A DNA stretch of 43,657 nt from Desulfobacterales bacterium (GTDB lineage Bacteria; Desulfobacterota; Desulfobacteria; Desulfobacterales; UBA5852), in contig JASJBQ010000035.1 in NCBI GenBank assembly GCA_030066455.1, positions 1 through 43,657 on the forward strand. The letters run 5' to 3'. Shown piece after piece: positions 1 through 8,108 of this stretch (positions are counted from its first letter, which is position 1; each line of letters starts with the position of its first letter). The position numbers and the translations under genes are program-made. Below the pieces are notes generated by a model. The model had not been told where the DNA came from and made no database searches. It was given only the letters and a program-made list of their open reading frames with translations.

Positions 1-1834
1 TGTTGTCCAGATGGATGCTGTTGGGAACGAAGCGCTCGCCGGCGATCATCTTTTCGATCACCGGATGGCGGCCGTCATCGATGTGGATGACGCCGTCCCT
101 GTTGAGCGTGGGGCGGGTGTAATCGTGTTGCACCGCGATTTCGGCCAGATTGGCGATGCAATCGATGACCGCCAGCTGCCGGGCGGTGGCCTGGAGATCA
201 TGCTGGTGGTCGGCGACCGCCGCGCGCACCTGATTGAATATCCGGTATTCCAGGGCGGCGCGCCGCTCCTCGGCATTGAGCACCTTGGCCTCGAAGGTCT
301 TGAGTTCGTCGGTGATGTAGCGCTCGGCATTGACCAGGGTCTGTTTGCGGACGTAATGCGCCGGCACGGCGTCCGAACGGGTTTTGGGCACTTCGATGAA
401 ATAACCGAAAACCTTGTTGAAACGCACCTTCAGGGCCCCGATGCCGGTGGCCTCCCTTTCCTGGTTTTCAAGACGGGCCAACCACCCTTTGCCGTCACGG
501 CTGATTTGAATCAGATCGTCGAGTTCGGCATCGTAGCCGCTGCGGATAAGCCCGCCCTCGTTAAGGACCGGGGGCGCGTCGTCCCGGATGGCGGCGGCAA
601 CCTGCTCGGCCAGCGCGCTCAACGGGTCCAAGTCCACGGGAAAAGTGAACAGGGCGGCGTTCAGCGCCGCCAGCTTGCGGACGATTGTCGGCAGGGTTTG
701 CAGCGAGCTTTTGACCGCCAGCAGATCGCGCGCGTTGGCGCGCCCCATGGCGATCTTGCTGGCGAGCCGCTCCAGGTCGTGCACCGCCTTGAGGGCTTCA
801 CGCAGATCGCCGCGCAAGATGTTGTGGGTGCCGATTTCCTCAACCGCGTCAAGGCGCGCCGTGATCGCGCCGGGGTCCGTCAGGGGGTAGCGCAGCCATT
901 CACGGAGGCGACGCGCTCCCATGGCCGTCACGGTATGATCGATGACGTTCAGCAGCGAGCCGCGGCGGGTTCCCGACTGGAGGTTGGTCGTCAGCTCCAG
1001 ATTGCGGCAGCTGCGCTCGTCGATCCACAGATAGCCTTCGATGCTGTAGGTTTCGATGCCGGCGAAATGATCGACCGTCTGCTTCTGGGTCTCCTTTAAA
1101 TACCGCACGAGTGCGCCGGCAGCCCCCACGCCAATGGTCATTTCCTCGCAGCCGAAGCCGGCCAGCGAAAAGGTGTTGAAAAGCTTGAGAAGCCGCTCTC
1201 GGCCGCGGCGGGGATCAAAATGGCGCTCGGGCTGAAAGCTCACCGTCCGCTCGGCGAACAGGCGGGTCACGGCATCGCGGATCGATGCGGGCAGGTTCTC
1301 TTCCGGAAGGAGGATTTCACGCGGATCGATGCGCTGGGCCTCCTCCAGGGCCCGCCGGGGGTCTTGGGTTTCGGTAAGCCGGAAGACACCCGTGGAGATG
1401 TCGAGATAGGCGAGCCCGACACGCCCCCCGGACTGTCTGAGTGCCAGGATGTAATTATGGGTCTTGGCGTCCAGAAGGCTCTCTTCGGTGATCATCCCGG
1501 GGGTCATCACCCGGACGACTTCACGCTTGACGATCCCCTTGGCCTGGGCGGGGTCTTCGACCTGATCGCAAATGGCCACCTTGTGGCCTTTTTCCAGGAG
1601 ACGGGCGATGTAGCCCTGCACGGCCCGGTAGGGGACACCGCACATCGGCACCGGTTGGGCGTCGTTCTTGTTGCGGGAGGTCAGGGTGATTTCCAGGATG
1701 CGGGCGGCCCGCTCGGCATCCTCAAAAAACATCTCGTAGAAATCCCCCATGCGGTAAAGGAGAATCGCATCCGGATACTCGTCCTTAATGGACAGGTACT
1801 GCTTGATCATGGGGGTTGACTTGGAGGAACTCAT
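1..1834 (-). CDS. mutS: DNA mismatch repair protein MutS (N-terminal part, cut by window edge)
   Basis: MutS recognises mispaired or unpaired bases and starts methyl-independent or MutL-dependent repair. About 611 residues are visible, beginning MSSSKSTPMIKQYLSIKDEY. The mismatch-reading Phe-x-Glu motif is present as F32-Y-E34 inside RMGDFYEMFFEDA, followed by the connector, lever and clamp domains (for example SGYDAELDDL, VRFNKVFGYFIEV and YVRKQTLVNAERY in the clamp/lever part). The ATPase domain with Walker A lies beyond base 1, so the gene is truncated by the window, not broken. I chose the ATG at 1834 because the family normally begins a few residues before the TPMIKQY motif. A LapA-like gene lies 95 bases upstream on the same strand. 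Identification is very safe. Confidence 0.96.
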   Translation of the reverse strand, partial: MSSSKSTPMIKQYLSIKDEYPDAILLYRMGDFYEMFFEDAERAARILEITLTSRNKNDAQPVPMCGVPYRAVQGYIARLLEKGHKVAICDQVEDPAQAKGIVKREVVRVMTPGMITEESLLDAKTHNYILALRQSGGRVGLAYLDISTGVFRLTETQDPRRALEEAQRIDPREILLPEENLPASIRDAVTRLFAERTVSFQPERHFDPRRGRERLLKLFNTFSLAGFGCEEMTIGVGAAGALVRYLKETQKQTVDHFAGIETYSIEGYLWIDERSCRNLELTTNLQSGTRRGSLLNVIDHTVTAMGARRLREWLRYPLTDPGAITARLDAVEEIGTHNILRGDLREALKAVHDLERLASKIAMGRANARDLLAVKSSLQTLPTIVRKLAALNAALFTFPVDLDPLSALAEQVAAAIRDDAPPVLNEGGLIRSGYDAELDDLIQISRDGKGWLARLENQEREATGIGALKVRFNKVFGYFIEVPKTRSDAVPAHYVRKQTLVNAERYITDELKTFEAKVLNAEERRAALEYRIFNQVRAAVADHQHDLQATARQLAVIDCIANLAEIAVQHDYTRPTLNRDGVIHIDDGRHPVIEKMIAGERFVPNSIHLDN

Positions 1835-1929
1835 TCCGAAACGGCTCGGGCGGGCACCGCTGCCCGATCGGCATCAGGGTGCCGATTCACGCGGGGGGCC
1901 GGGCACTCGAATCCAGCATCCACGCAGGA

Positions 1930-2328
1930 TCAGCTGAGAACCTGGGTCGCTTCGGCCTTGGTGGCCTCATCATCCCCGGTGGCAGGTTGCTCCGCCGCAG
2001 GGGCGGAAACGTTCTTGAAAGCATTCAATTCGGTGGTCAGGGACTCGACCTGCTGGCGCTGGGTTTCGAGGTCCATGTTCAGCTGCTTGATGGTTTTATT
2101 GGCACGGAATCGATCGAACAGACCGAAAAAGTAGGCGATGATCAGGCCGGTCACGAAGCAGACCCCGAAGAGGACGCCATTGTAGATCTCCGGTGTCATG
2201 TAGGCGTCGGTGACGTAGAGATTCAGGCCGAAGGTATTCTTCTGAAGAAAAAACGCTTTGTTCTGATACCCAACGAGCAGGAGAAAAGCAATCAACAGGA
2301 CCCAGAAGCCGATTTTTACTTTTTTCAT
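1930..2328 (-). CDS. LapA-like (DUF1049) small inner-membrane protein
   Basis: This 132-residue protein has two hydrophobic segments, roughly residues 5-22 (IGFWVLLIAFLLLVGY) and 49-70 (GVLFGVCFVTGLIIAYFFGL), then a predicted coiled coil (residues about 78-110, with many Gln, Glu and Leu) and an Ala/Glu-rich tail. This is the layout of LapA/YciS proteins, which in E. coli help control lipopolysaccharide assembly with LapB; that role here is inferred. The start at 2328 (MKKVKIGF) is preferred over an in-frame ATG five codons earlier, because GGAG sits nine bases before it and would overlap the first codons of the longer form. No LapB is next to it; mutS follows downstream on the same strand. 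Confidence 0.72.
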   Translation of the reverse strand: MKKVKIGFWVLLIAFLLLVGYQNKAFFLQKNTFGLNLYVTDAYMTPEIYNGVLFGVCFVTGLIIAYFFGLFDRFRANKTIKQLNMDLETQRQQVESLTTELNAFKNVSAPAAEQPATGDDEATKAEATQVLS

Positions 2329-2594
2329 GCGGACGGTCTCCAATCATGCGATGTGGTCGGACGCCAGGACGCTGCCCGGTCGTGGGCGGGAGTGGTCGAA
2401 CTGGCGGTCGTTTTTCGGCGGGTACGCAGGGAATCGGCGTAAACGCCGCTTTGCCGGAGCGTCTTCTTGAAAATCATTAGCTACTCTTTTTGACTTCAGA
2501 CTTCAACCTTTTTTTCCCTTCCCCGCCCCATGGAGCCGACCGTCAAACGTTTGATAATCCAAAGCTTTCGATGCCGGCCGCCGGTTCGTCCCGT

Positions 2595-2615
2595 CTGCGG
2601 GCGTTACGCCCGCAG
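2595..2615 (-). terminator. Perfect hairpin after the UPF0280 gene, possible terminator
   Basis: A perfect 9-bp stem (CTGCGGGCG/CGCCCGCAG) with a three-base loop starts 12 bases past the UPF0280 stop codon, at the end of the minus-strand gene run. No T-run follows it, so it may be an mRNA-stabilising 3' hairpin or a poor intrinsic terminator. The rest of the gap 2329-2627 shows no gene I can support. Confidence 0.4.
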
Positions 2616-2627
2616 CGCCAGGCGCCA

Positions 2628-3371
2628 TCAAATCGGTACGATTTCCACATCGCCCCAGGCCCCCAGCTGATCGCGACAGATAGCGAGCACCCCGATGAGA
2701 CCCTCGATGGCGCGGCCGGATTCGATGGCGGTTTCTAAATCATCGGGACAGGTGATGCGATTGGCCAGGGCGGTGGCGGCCGCATCGGCCAAGGCCCCTT
2801 GAGGCGCCACTACGCAGACGGCGTCGGCCCGGCCATAGCTGAGGGAGTGCCCGACCGTTCCGGATGAGGTGCAGATGGCCAGGGGCCCGTCTCCCGTGGC
2901 CACGCGTATGCCGATCTTGCGACTCAACGGCGAATGTCCGGCGTCGATGCCCACGGTAACCGCGCGGCGCAGCGCCATAAAGACGTCCCCGCCGTTTTCA
3001 ACCACCACCTCGTCGGCAACCGTCAGCAGCTCGCGGCCGACACGATCGGCCAGGGCGCCGGCCACGGACGCCATGGGCCCGACGCCGGCCTGCCGGCTGG
3101 CGTGGATCATCGCCGCCACCAGTGCGGGTGCCGGGGTTTCCGCCCACCATGGCGTCATGGTGGTCAAGAACCTCGGGTGCGTCTGGATGAAGGTCTCCAG
3201 GTAGGCCCGTTCCTGAATCACCGCCTCGCGGCATTGGCGCGACAAGTCCCGGGGCGCCTGAACATGAAGGTCCGTTTCCTTGACCACGACCTCAAAAGCC
3301 GCAAGATGCCCGATGCCGCCGATCCGGCGATAACTCCGGTCGTCGGGCGGAACCGGGTGCTGAATGGTCAT
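2628..3371 (-). CDS. UPF0280 family protein (ApbE-like fold)
   Basis: This 247-residue protein belongs to UPF0280, a family of archaea and Desulfobacterota that is structurally related to the flavin transferase ApbE. Its biochemical role is not established. Typical family stretches are seen: RQAGVGPMASVAGALAD, VVVENGGDVFM, IGIRVATGDGPLAICTSSG and GRADAVCVVAP. The Gly-rich ENGGD and TSSGTVGHS parts match the ligand-binding loops of ApbE-like proteins. I chose the ATG at 3371 because it shares one base with the dGTPase stop (TGATG), implying coupled translation; an in-frame start at 3410 would give a 13-residue overlap. It is the last gene of an ATP-grasp/dgt/UPF0280 unit. Confidence 0.85.
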   Translation of the reverse strand: MTIQHPVPPDDRSYRRIGGIGHLAAFEVVVKETDLHVQAPRDLSRQCREAVIQERAYLETFIQTHPRFLTTMTPWWAETPAPALVAAMIHASRQAGVGPMASVAGALADRVGRELLTVADEVVVENGGDVFMALRRAVTVGIDAGHSPLSRKIGIRVATGDGPLAICTSSGTVGHSLSYGRADAVCVVAPQGALADAAATALANRITCPDDLETAIESGRAIEGLIGVLAICRDQLGAWGDVEIVPI

Positions 3372-4540
3372 CAGCGGTTCTCCACCGCGGGCCGCAGCGA
3401 GGCTGGACATTGCTGCAGGAAATAGCGATCGGTCATCCCGGCGATGAAATCCCTGACGATTTCCGCGGGACGGTGCTCATCCAGGTAGCGCTGATCCATA
3501 TCCTTTAGATAATTTCTAAATATGACGGAATCACGATTGGTTAGATGTAAATCTTTCATGTAGCGATTGAATAAAAGGACAAAGAGCTGCTCGATTTTCA
3601 GGGTGTGACGCTTGATATCGGGATTCATGTAAATCCGTTCCAGGTTGAACGCCTTGAGCGTTTTGAGCGCCTCGGAGACATCCGTTGAAAACGTGAGAAA
3701 GGGCTGTCGATAGCTGTGACGGATGACATCGGTCACCAGGTTATAGACGATGGTTCCGTTGGTGCTGCCCAGCGCCCTGACCGCCTTGTCCGGCAGTTCC
3801 GAGCGCGCCACAAGCCCCAGGCGGATGGCGTCTTCGATGTCCCTTCCGATATAGGAAATCGTGTCGGCCATGCGGACGACGCAGCCTTCGAGAGACATGG
3901 GCATCAGCGCCAGGCGGGCATTTTGACGTTTGGCGGCCAAATCCCGATCGAGTCGGTCGAAATCCTTGTTCCACTTCGGCTGAAGACGCTGGTCGTGGAC
4001 TTCCCCGTCGTGGCAGAGAATACCGTCCAGGGTTTGCAGGCAAAGGTTCCATCCGCGCCCTTTGCGTTCGACCCGCTCGAGGAACTGCACGCTCTGGAGG
4101 TTGTGCTGAAAACCGCCGATATCGTGTTTTTCGCAGAGTCGACTCAGAAACCGTTCGCCGTCGTGGCCAAAGGGGGTATGCCCGATGTCGTGTCCCAGCG
4201 CGATGGCCTCGATCAGGTCTTCGTTCAGTCCCAGGAACCGGCCAATAGTACGGGCGATCTTGGAAACCAGCTGGACGTGAAGGACCCGGTGGGTGATGTG
4301 GTCGTTCTTGATGAGGTAAAAAACCTGGGTCTTGTCGATGTAGCGCGTGTAGGCCAGCGAATGCAGGATTCGATCGACATCCAGCGAATAATCCTGGCGG
4401 TAGGCGCCGCTGCGCTCGTCTTCGGGATGACGCCGAACAGCGCGCGAGCTGATGGTGGCCACGGGTGAAAGCATTTCCTCTTCACGCCGGTTGAGGGCCG
4501 CGCGCAGCATGTCCAGGGTGTCGTTTTCAAATCTCTCCAT
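3371..4540 (-). CDS. dgt: Deoxyguanosinetriphosphate triphosphohydrolase-like protein (HD domain)
   Basis: dGTPase-type HD hydrolases cut dNTPs to the deoxynucleoside and tripolyphosphate. The 389-residue protein shows the family signature in order: VDRILHSLAYTRYIDKTQVF (the R..S.A..R...KTQVF motif), HRVLHVQLVSKIARTIGR with the first metal-binding His, IALGHDIGHTPFGHDGE with the HD doublet and second His, and later VRMADTISYIGRDIEDAI with the last metal-ligand Asp. Length fits the short, Dgt-like subfamily. The N-terminus is preceded by a 14-base overlap with the ATP-grasp gene, and its stop overlaps the UPF0280 start, so the three genes are probably one operon. Function in this organism (dNTP pool control) is inferred from the family. 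Confidence 0.92.
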   Translation of the reverse strand: MERFENDTLDMLRAALNRREEEMLSPVATISSRAVRRHPEDERSGAYRQDYSLDVDRILHSLAYTRYIDKTQVFYLIKNDHITHRVLHVQLVSKIARTIGRFLGLNEDLIEAIALGHDIGHTPFGHDGERFLSRLCEKHDIGGFQHNLQSVQFLERVERKGRGWNLCLQTLDGILCHDGEVHDQRLQPKWNKDFDRLDRDLAAKRQNARLALMPMSLEGCVVRMADTISYIGRDIEDAIRLGLVARSELPDKAVRALGSTNGTIVYNLVTDVIRHSYRQPFLTFSTDVSEALKTLKAFNLERIYMNPDIKRHTLKIEQLFVLLFNRYMKDLHLTNRDSVIFRNYLKDMDQRYLDEHRPAEIVRDFIAGMTDRYFLQQCPASLRPAVENR

Positions 4541-5303
4541 TCGCGATCATATCCTCCATGAGACGGTCGAAGTCGATGCCGGCCTTCCGGAAGCCTTCCT
4601 TGCCGTATTTCATGTTGGCTTCGAAGACCCCGAAACGGCCTTCGTGCTGATATACATCCATGCCGACATCCGTCCATCCGCAGCGCCGGGCGGTGCGGGT
4701 GGCCAGCGCTACGGCAGCCTCCGGCACGGGATCCAGCCGAATGCGTCCGCCGGCGGCCAGATTGCTGCGGAATTCGCCCGGGGATTTCACCCGCCAGTAG
4801 GCATGCACGGCGCGGCGGCCGATGACCACCACCCGGATATCGCGGTCAAGCGGAAGGTATTCCTGAATATAGGCGGCGCGGGTCTGTCGGCAATAGGCCG
4901 CCAATTCATCCGGGGAGCGGATCAGAAAAACACCCTTGCCCAGGGCCGATCCGCGCGCGACTTTGGCCACCATCGGAAAGCTGAAATCGGAGGGGATGCG
5001 CGCCATCTGGCGCTTGCCGTAGTAGACCCGGGTCCGTGGATGGGGGATGTCCAGCAAATCGAACAAAGCAGTTTGCTTGATCTTGTCCTGGACGCATTTG
5101 TAGGTGTGGTAGCTGGGGAAAAGGGCCTTGCCCATGGCATCCAGCAAGTCGGCGTAGAAAACCGAAGGATAATAGATCTTGGTGGCCGCCAGGATAACCT
5201 GCCGTTCTTCGTCACTGTAATCGTGGAAGTTTGACCGCACGCCGAGGGTGCGGACATTGCGGCAGCGGCGCAACCGTTTTTCCAGAGCAATCGCTAGGGG
5301 CAC
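4527..5303 (-). CDS. RimK-like ATP-grasp ligase
   Basis: The 258-residue protein has an ATP-grasp fold like RimK, which forms amide bonds between a carboxylate and an amino acid using ATP. Visible parts are the pre-ATP region (SYHTYKCVQDKIKQTALFDL), the ATP-binding Lys in FPMVAKVARGSALGKGVF, the hinge IQEYLPLDRDIRVVVIG, the Arg-rich GEFRSNLAAGGRI and the metal-binding FGVFEANMKYGKEGF (E-x-N). I chose the GTG at 5303 because AGGAAGG lies five bases upstream; a longer in-frame version reaches 5426 but lacks family similarity in its first 41 residues. Substrate is unknown. The 3' end overlaps dgt by 14 bases. Confidence 0.82.
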   Translation of the reverse strand: MPLAIALEKRLRRCRNVRTLGVRSNFHDYSDEERQVILAATKIYYPSVFYADLLDAMGKALFPSYHTYKCVQDKIKQTALFDLLDIPHPRTRVYYGKRQMARIPSDFSFPMVAKVARGSALGKGVFLIRSPDELAAYCRQTRAAYIQEYLPLDRDIRVVVIGRRAVHAYWRVKSPGEFRSNLAAGGRIRLDPVPEAAVALATRTARRCGWTDVGMDVYQHEGRFGVFEANMKYGKEGFRKAGIDFDRLMEDMIANGEI

Positions 5304-5444
5304 ACTTTCCTTCCTGCCGTTGGTATCGGATTCGCGTCGGCTGCCGCCCGGCCCCCCTGCCCCGCATGCGTGCCCAAAGATGCCAGCCCGGTCAACATGA
5401 CCTTGGCGACCGTCCGCGCTTGGCACGATAGATCCGCGACGCCG

Positions 5445-6290
5445 TTATTCCATACGCCGGGGGTCGTTCGGCGGAGGGATCCGAAACAGGGACGCCGTCA
5501 CCGGTCGGTTCGGGTAGAGGCGCACCGCCTCCAGGACCAGTTGCCCGTCGGCGCCCTCGAGTTCGAGCCGGCGCGGCAGGCTGAAACCATCCACCATTCG
5601 GTGCTCTGCCAGCCAAACCTGATAATGCCGGTTTCCGTGGACATTCAGACGCTCGACACCCGTCAAACGTCCGCTTTGCGCATCCACCCGCAATCTGGCC
5701 ACGGTCCCTTTGAAACGCCGCCGCAGTTGGATCGTGTATGCGCCCTCGGTCGTCGTCTCGACCTGGGCGGAATGGTATTCGATGCCCGGTGGACGGCCGA
5801 CCATCAGGTCGTAGAGGTCACGGCAGGAAATATCCACCGGAAAAATCCGGCCGAGACCGTTTGCGCCCACATGCTTGCGGTAGTACTCACCCTGGCTGTG
5901 CAGGATGGCGGTCAAATAGGCCTCGTCACAGGCCAGCGAAAGCACCGGCAGACCGAAAGGGGTGCGGGCGTCGAAACGCACACGCCCGGGCTGGGCGCCG
6001 GCCCAGACGGCCCGGTCGAAAACGCGGCGACGCCCCTCGACCGTCATCGATGCCTTGCCGATCCATTGGGCCGCGGTCAGATCTGTATTGGCACCGTACA
6101 ACGCCGTCATCAGCTCCCGGGTGGCCTCGCTGTCATACTGCGGCTCCGGGGGAACCCTCAGCCCCGCGCAGGCGCTCAGCCCCAGCAGGAGCAGGATCGC
6201 AAACAAGGAATACCCGGCAGCCATCGGTGTCAGGTACCAGCTGCGCGCGCGGGCCAGGAAACGCGGTCGGCCGCAGCCGGTAAAGGCCAT
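5445..6290 (-). CDS. LolB-like outer-membrane lipoprotein
   Basis: The protein has a hydrophobic signal followed by a lipobox (LLGLSAC), so the mature form should begin at that Cys and be anchored in a membrane. The mature part of about 240 residues has the look of the LolB/DUF4292 beta-barrel-like half shell: an early WIGKASMTVEGRRRVFDRAVWAG stretch, RFDARTPFGLPVLSLACDEAYL and a C-terminal VWLAEHRMVDGFSLPRRLELE. LolB receives lipoproteins from LolA at the outer membrane; assignment is by fold-like pattern only. The start is uncertain: TTG at 6311, ATG at 6290 and ATG at 6224 (which gives an 18-residue signal) are all possible and give the same mature protein. It follows the TPR lipoprotein gene by a few bases. 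Confidence 0.68.
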   Translation of the reverse strand: MAFTGCGRPRFLARARSWYLTPMAAGYSLFAILLLLGLSACAGLRVPPEPQYDSEATRELMTALYGANTDLTAAQWIGKASMTVEGRRRVFDRAVWAGAQPGRVRFDARTPFGLPVLSLACDEAYLTAILHSQGEYYRKHVGANGLGRIFPVDISCRDLYDLMVGRPPGIEYHSAQVETTTEGAYTIQLRRRFKGTVARLRVDAQSGRLTGVERLNVHGNRHYQVWLAEHRMVDGFSLPRRLELEGADGQLVLEAVRLYPNRPVTASLFRIPPPNDPRRME

Positions 6291-6314
6291 GGCATGGTCG
6301 ATGGCCCGCAAGAC

Positions 6315-8039
6315 CTAAATATCCTCGCGTTTGAGAGCGTCGATTTTGGGTTGGATTTTTTGGCGTTCGCTATCCTCTTCGCGCAGGGACAGCGATTTCA
6401 GATAGTAGCGCAGCGCGTTGGCCTTATCATCCAATTTCAGGTAGGCATCGCCCACATGCTCGATGATGATTGGATCTTCCGGCGCCAGCTCGGAGGCCTT
6501 TAGAAGCCACTTCAGGGCCTCTGTGTAGTTACCTTGCTTATAGAAGACCCAGCCAAGGCTGTCCGTGATGTATCCGTCGTCCGGACGCAGTTCGAGGGCC
6601 CGGCGTATCAGATCTTCCGCCTCGTCGAGGTTGATGCCCAAATCGGCGTAGGTGTATCCCAAATAATTGAGCGCGTTGGCGTGCTTGTCATTGATCTCGA
6701 TCACCCGCTTCATGGCGGCGATGGATTCGTCCTTGCGCTTCATTTTGTCGTATACGACCCCCAGCCGGAAATGGGCTTGTTCGCTGTCGGGCGCCGCATC
6801 GATGACGCGCAGGAGATAACGCTCGGCCGCCTCGTATTGCCCGGCCTCCTCGCAATAGTACCCTAAATACAGAAGAAATTCGGTATTCGCCGGCTGTTTG
6901 GCCAGGGCGCCTTCGAGGTGCGCGATCGCCTGTTCGTAGCGTTCGGCCTCGGCGTAGCGTGAGGCGACCTGGAGTGCGGCCTCGCTGTAAAAACGGCTCG
7001 ACGGGCTGACGGACTGAAACGCCTCCAGGGCCTTGGCGTCGTCGTTCAGGCCGTTGAAGGCCACCCCGATCAAGTAGTTCAGGTCGATATAGTCGGGGTG
7101 CAGGGTGATCAGCGCCTTCAAGAGGAAGACGGCATCGCGGTAGCGCTCCGGTTCGATGTAGTAACGATAAATGCCGCGGATCAGATCATTCTGACTGCTG
7201 TCAGCGGCGTACATCCGCAGGATTTCCTCGGCCTCCCGCTCCCGGCCACTGTCGCGGAGAAAAAGGGCATAGCCGAAAACGGCCCGATTGTTCTGGGGGT
7301 TTTCCTTGAGCAGTTCCTCGTAGAGTTGAACCGCTTTTTTCTGATGGTCGCGGGTTTTCAGTACCGTGGTGTAAAGCTCGATCAGCTCGAACCGGGCCCC
7401 CTCCAACTCCGGCTCGATGGCCAGGGAGCGGCGGAAGGCCTTCTCGGCCTCCAGGGGCTGATCGCGCTGGCGATAGACTTTCCCCAGAAAGAAATGGCCG
7501 GCGTAGGCATTGGGAAACCGTTGAACGAAGCGGCTGAAAAGGTCGTAGGCTTCGTCCCATTGGGAATCCTCCATATAGAGGTTGCCCAATAGCAGGTAAA
7601 TATCCTGGTTGTCCGGATCCTGCTCCAGAATCCGTGCATAGATGGCCTTGGCGCGTTCGTGCTGCTTGCGGCTTTGAAGCAGGCGCCCCACCAGATTTAA
7701 GGCTTCGACGTCATCGGGCTGGTCGGCGAGCAGCTCCTCCAGCAGCGCCAGAGCAGCGTCATCGTCTTTGAGCTGCAGGTACAGGACCGCCGTCTCCCTT
7801 TTCAACAGTCGTGATTCGGGATCCAGCGCCATGGCTTTCTGCATGTACTCCAGCGCCGCATGCCCCTCCCCCTGCTCGCGCAGAAGCTGCGCTTCGGTGT
7901 AGTAGTAGTAGGCATTGGGCTGCAGCGACCGTTTAACGGTCCCCGTGGATGACGTCGTGGCGTTGGGTGTGGCGCACCCCGCCAGCAGCGCAATGGTCAG
8001 CAGTAGATTCGCGCCCCTTCGGTACCAGCAGTTTTTCAT
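6315..8039 (-). CDS. Tetratricopeptide-repeat lipoprotein
   Basis: This 574-residue protein begins with a short basic signal and a lipobox ending at C22 (LTIALLAGC), so it should be exported and lipid-anchored. The rest is a nearly continuous array of 34-residue TPR units (for example NAYYYYTEAQLLREQGEGHA, YAGHFFLGKVYRQRDQ, AHFRLGVVYDKMKRKDESI, NALNYLGYTYADLGINLDEA, DGYITDSLGWVFYKQGNYTE). The YTDSLGWxxYxxGxYxEA-type unit near the C-terminus is typical of large outer-membrane TPR lipoproteins of Desulfobacterota. TPR arrays act as protein-binding scaffolds; the partner is unknown. The ATG at 8039 is preferred over one 16 codons upstream because the signal peptide then has normal length. It lies between rpoH and the LolB-like gene. 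Confidence 0.85.
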   Translation of the reverse strand: MKNCWYRRGANLLLTIALLAGCATPNATTSSTGTVKRSLQPNAYYYYTEAQLLREQGEGHAALEYMQKAMALDPESRLLKRETAVLYLQLKDDDAALALLEELLADQPDDVEALNLVGRLLQSRKQHERAKAIYARILEQDPDNQDIYLLLGNLYMEDSQWDEAYDLFSRFVQRFPNAYAGHFFLGKVYRQRDQPLEAEKAFRRSLAIEPELEGARFELIELYTTVLKTRDHQKKAVQLYEELLKENPQNNRAVFGYALFLRDSGREREAEEILRMYAADSSQNDLIRGIYRYYIEPERYRDAVFLLKALITLHPDYIDLNYLIGVAFNGLNDDAKALEAFQSVSPSSRFYSEAALQVASRYAEAERYEQAIAHLEGALAKQPANTEFLLYLGYYCEEAGQYEAAERYLLRVIDAAPDSEQAHFRLGVVYDKMKRKDESIAAMKRVIEINDKHANALNYLGYTYADLGINLDEAEDLIRRALELRPDDGYITDSLGWVFYKQGNYTEALKWLLKASELAPEDPIIIEHVGDAYLKLDDKANALRYYLKSLSLREEDSERQKIQPKIDALKREDI

Positions 8040-8108
8040 TCTTTCGCTTTCTATCGATGCGCCGGCAGGCCCGGACGGGCGCTTCACCGGCGGCCGACTT
8101 GAGATGCG

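Noticed and set aside
11..1819. Plus-strand open frames over the left edge
   Set aside because: They are antisense to mutS, whose mismatch-binding motif and clamp domain are unmistakable.
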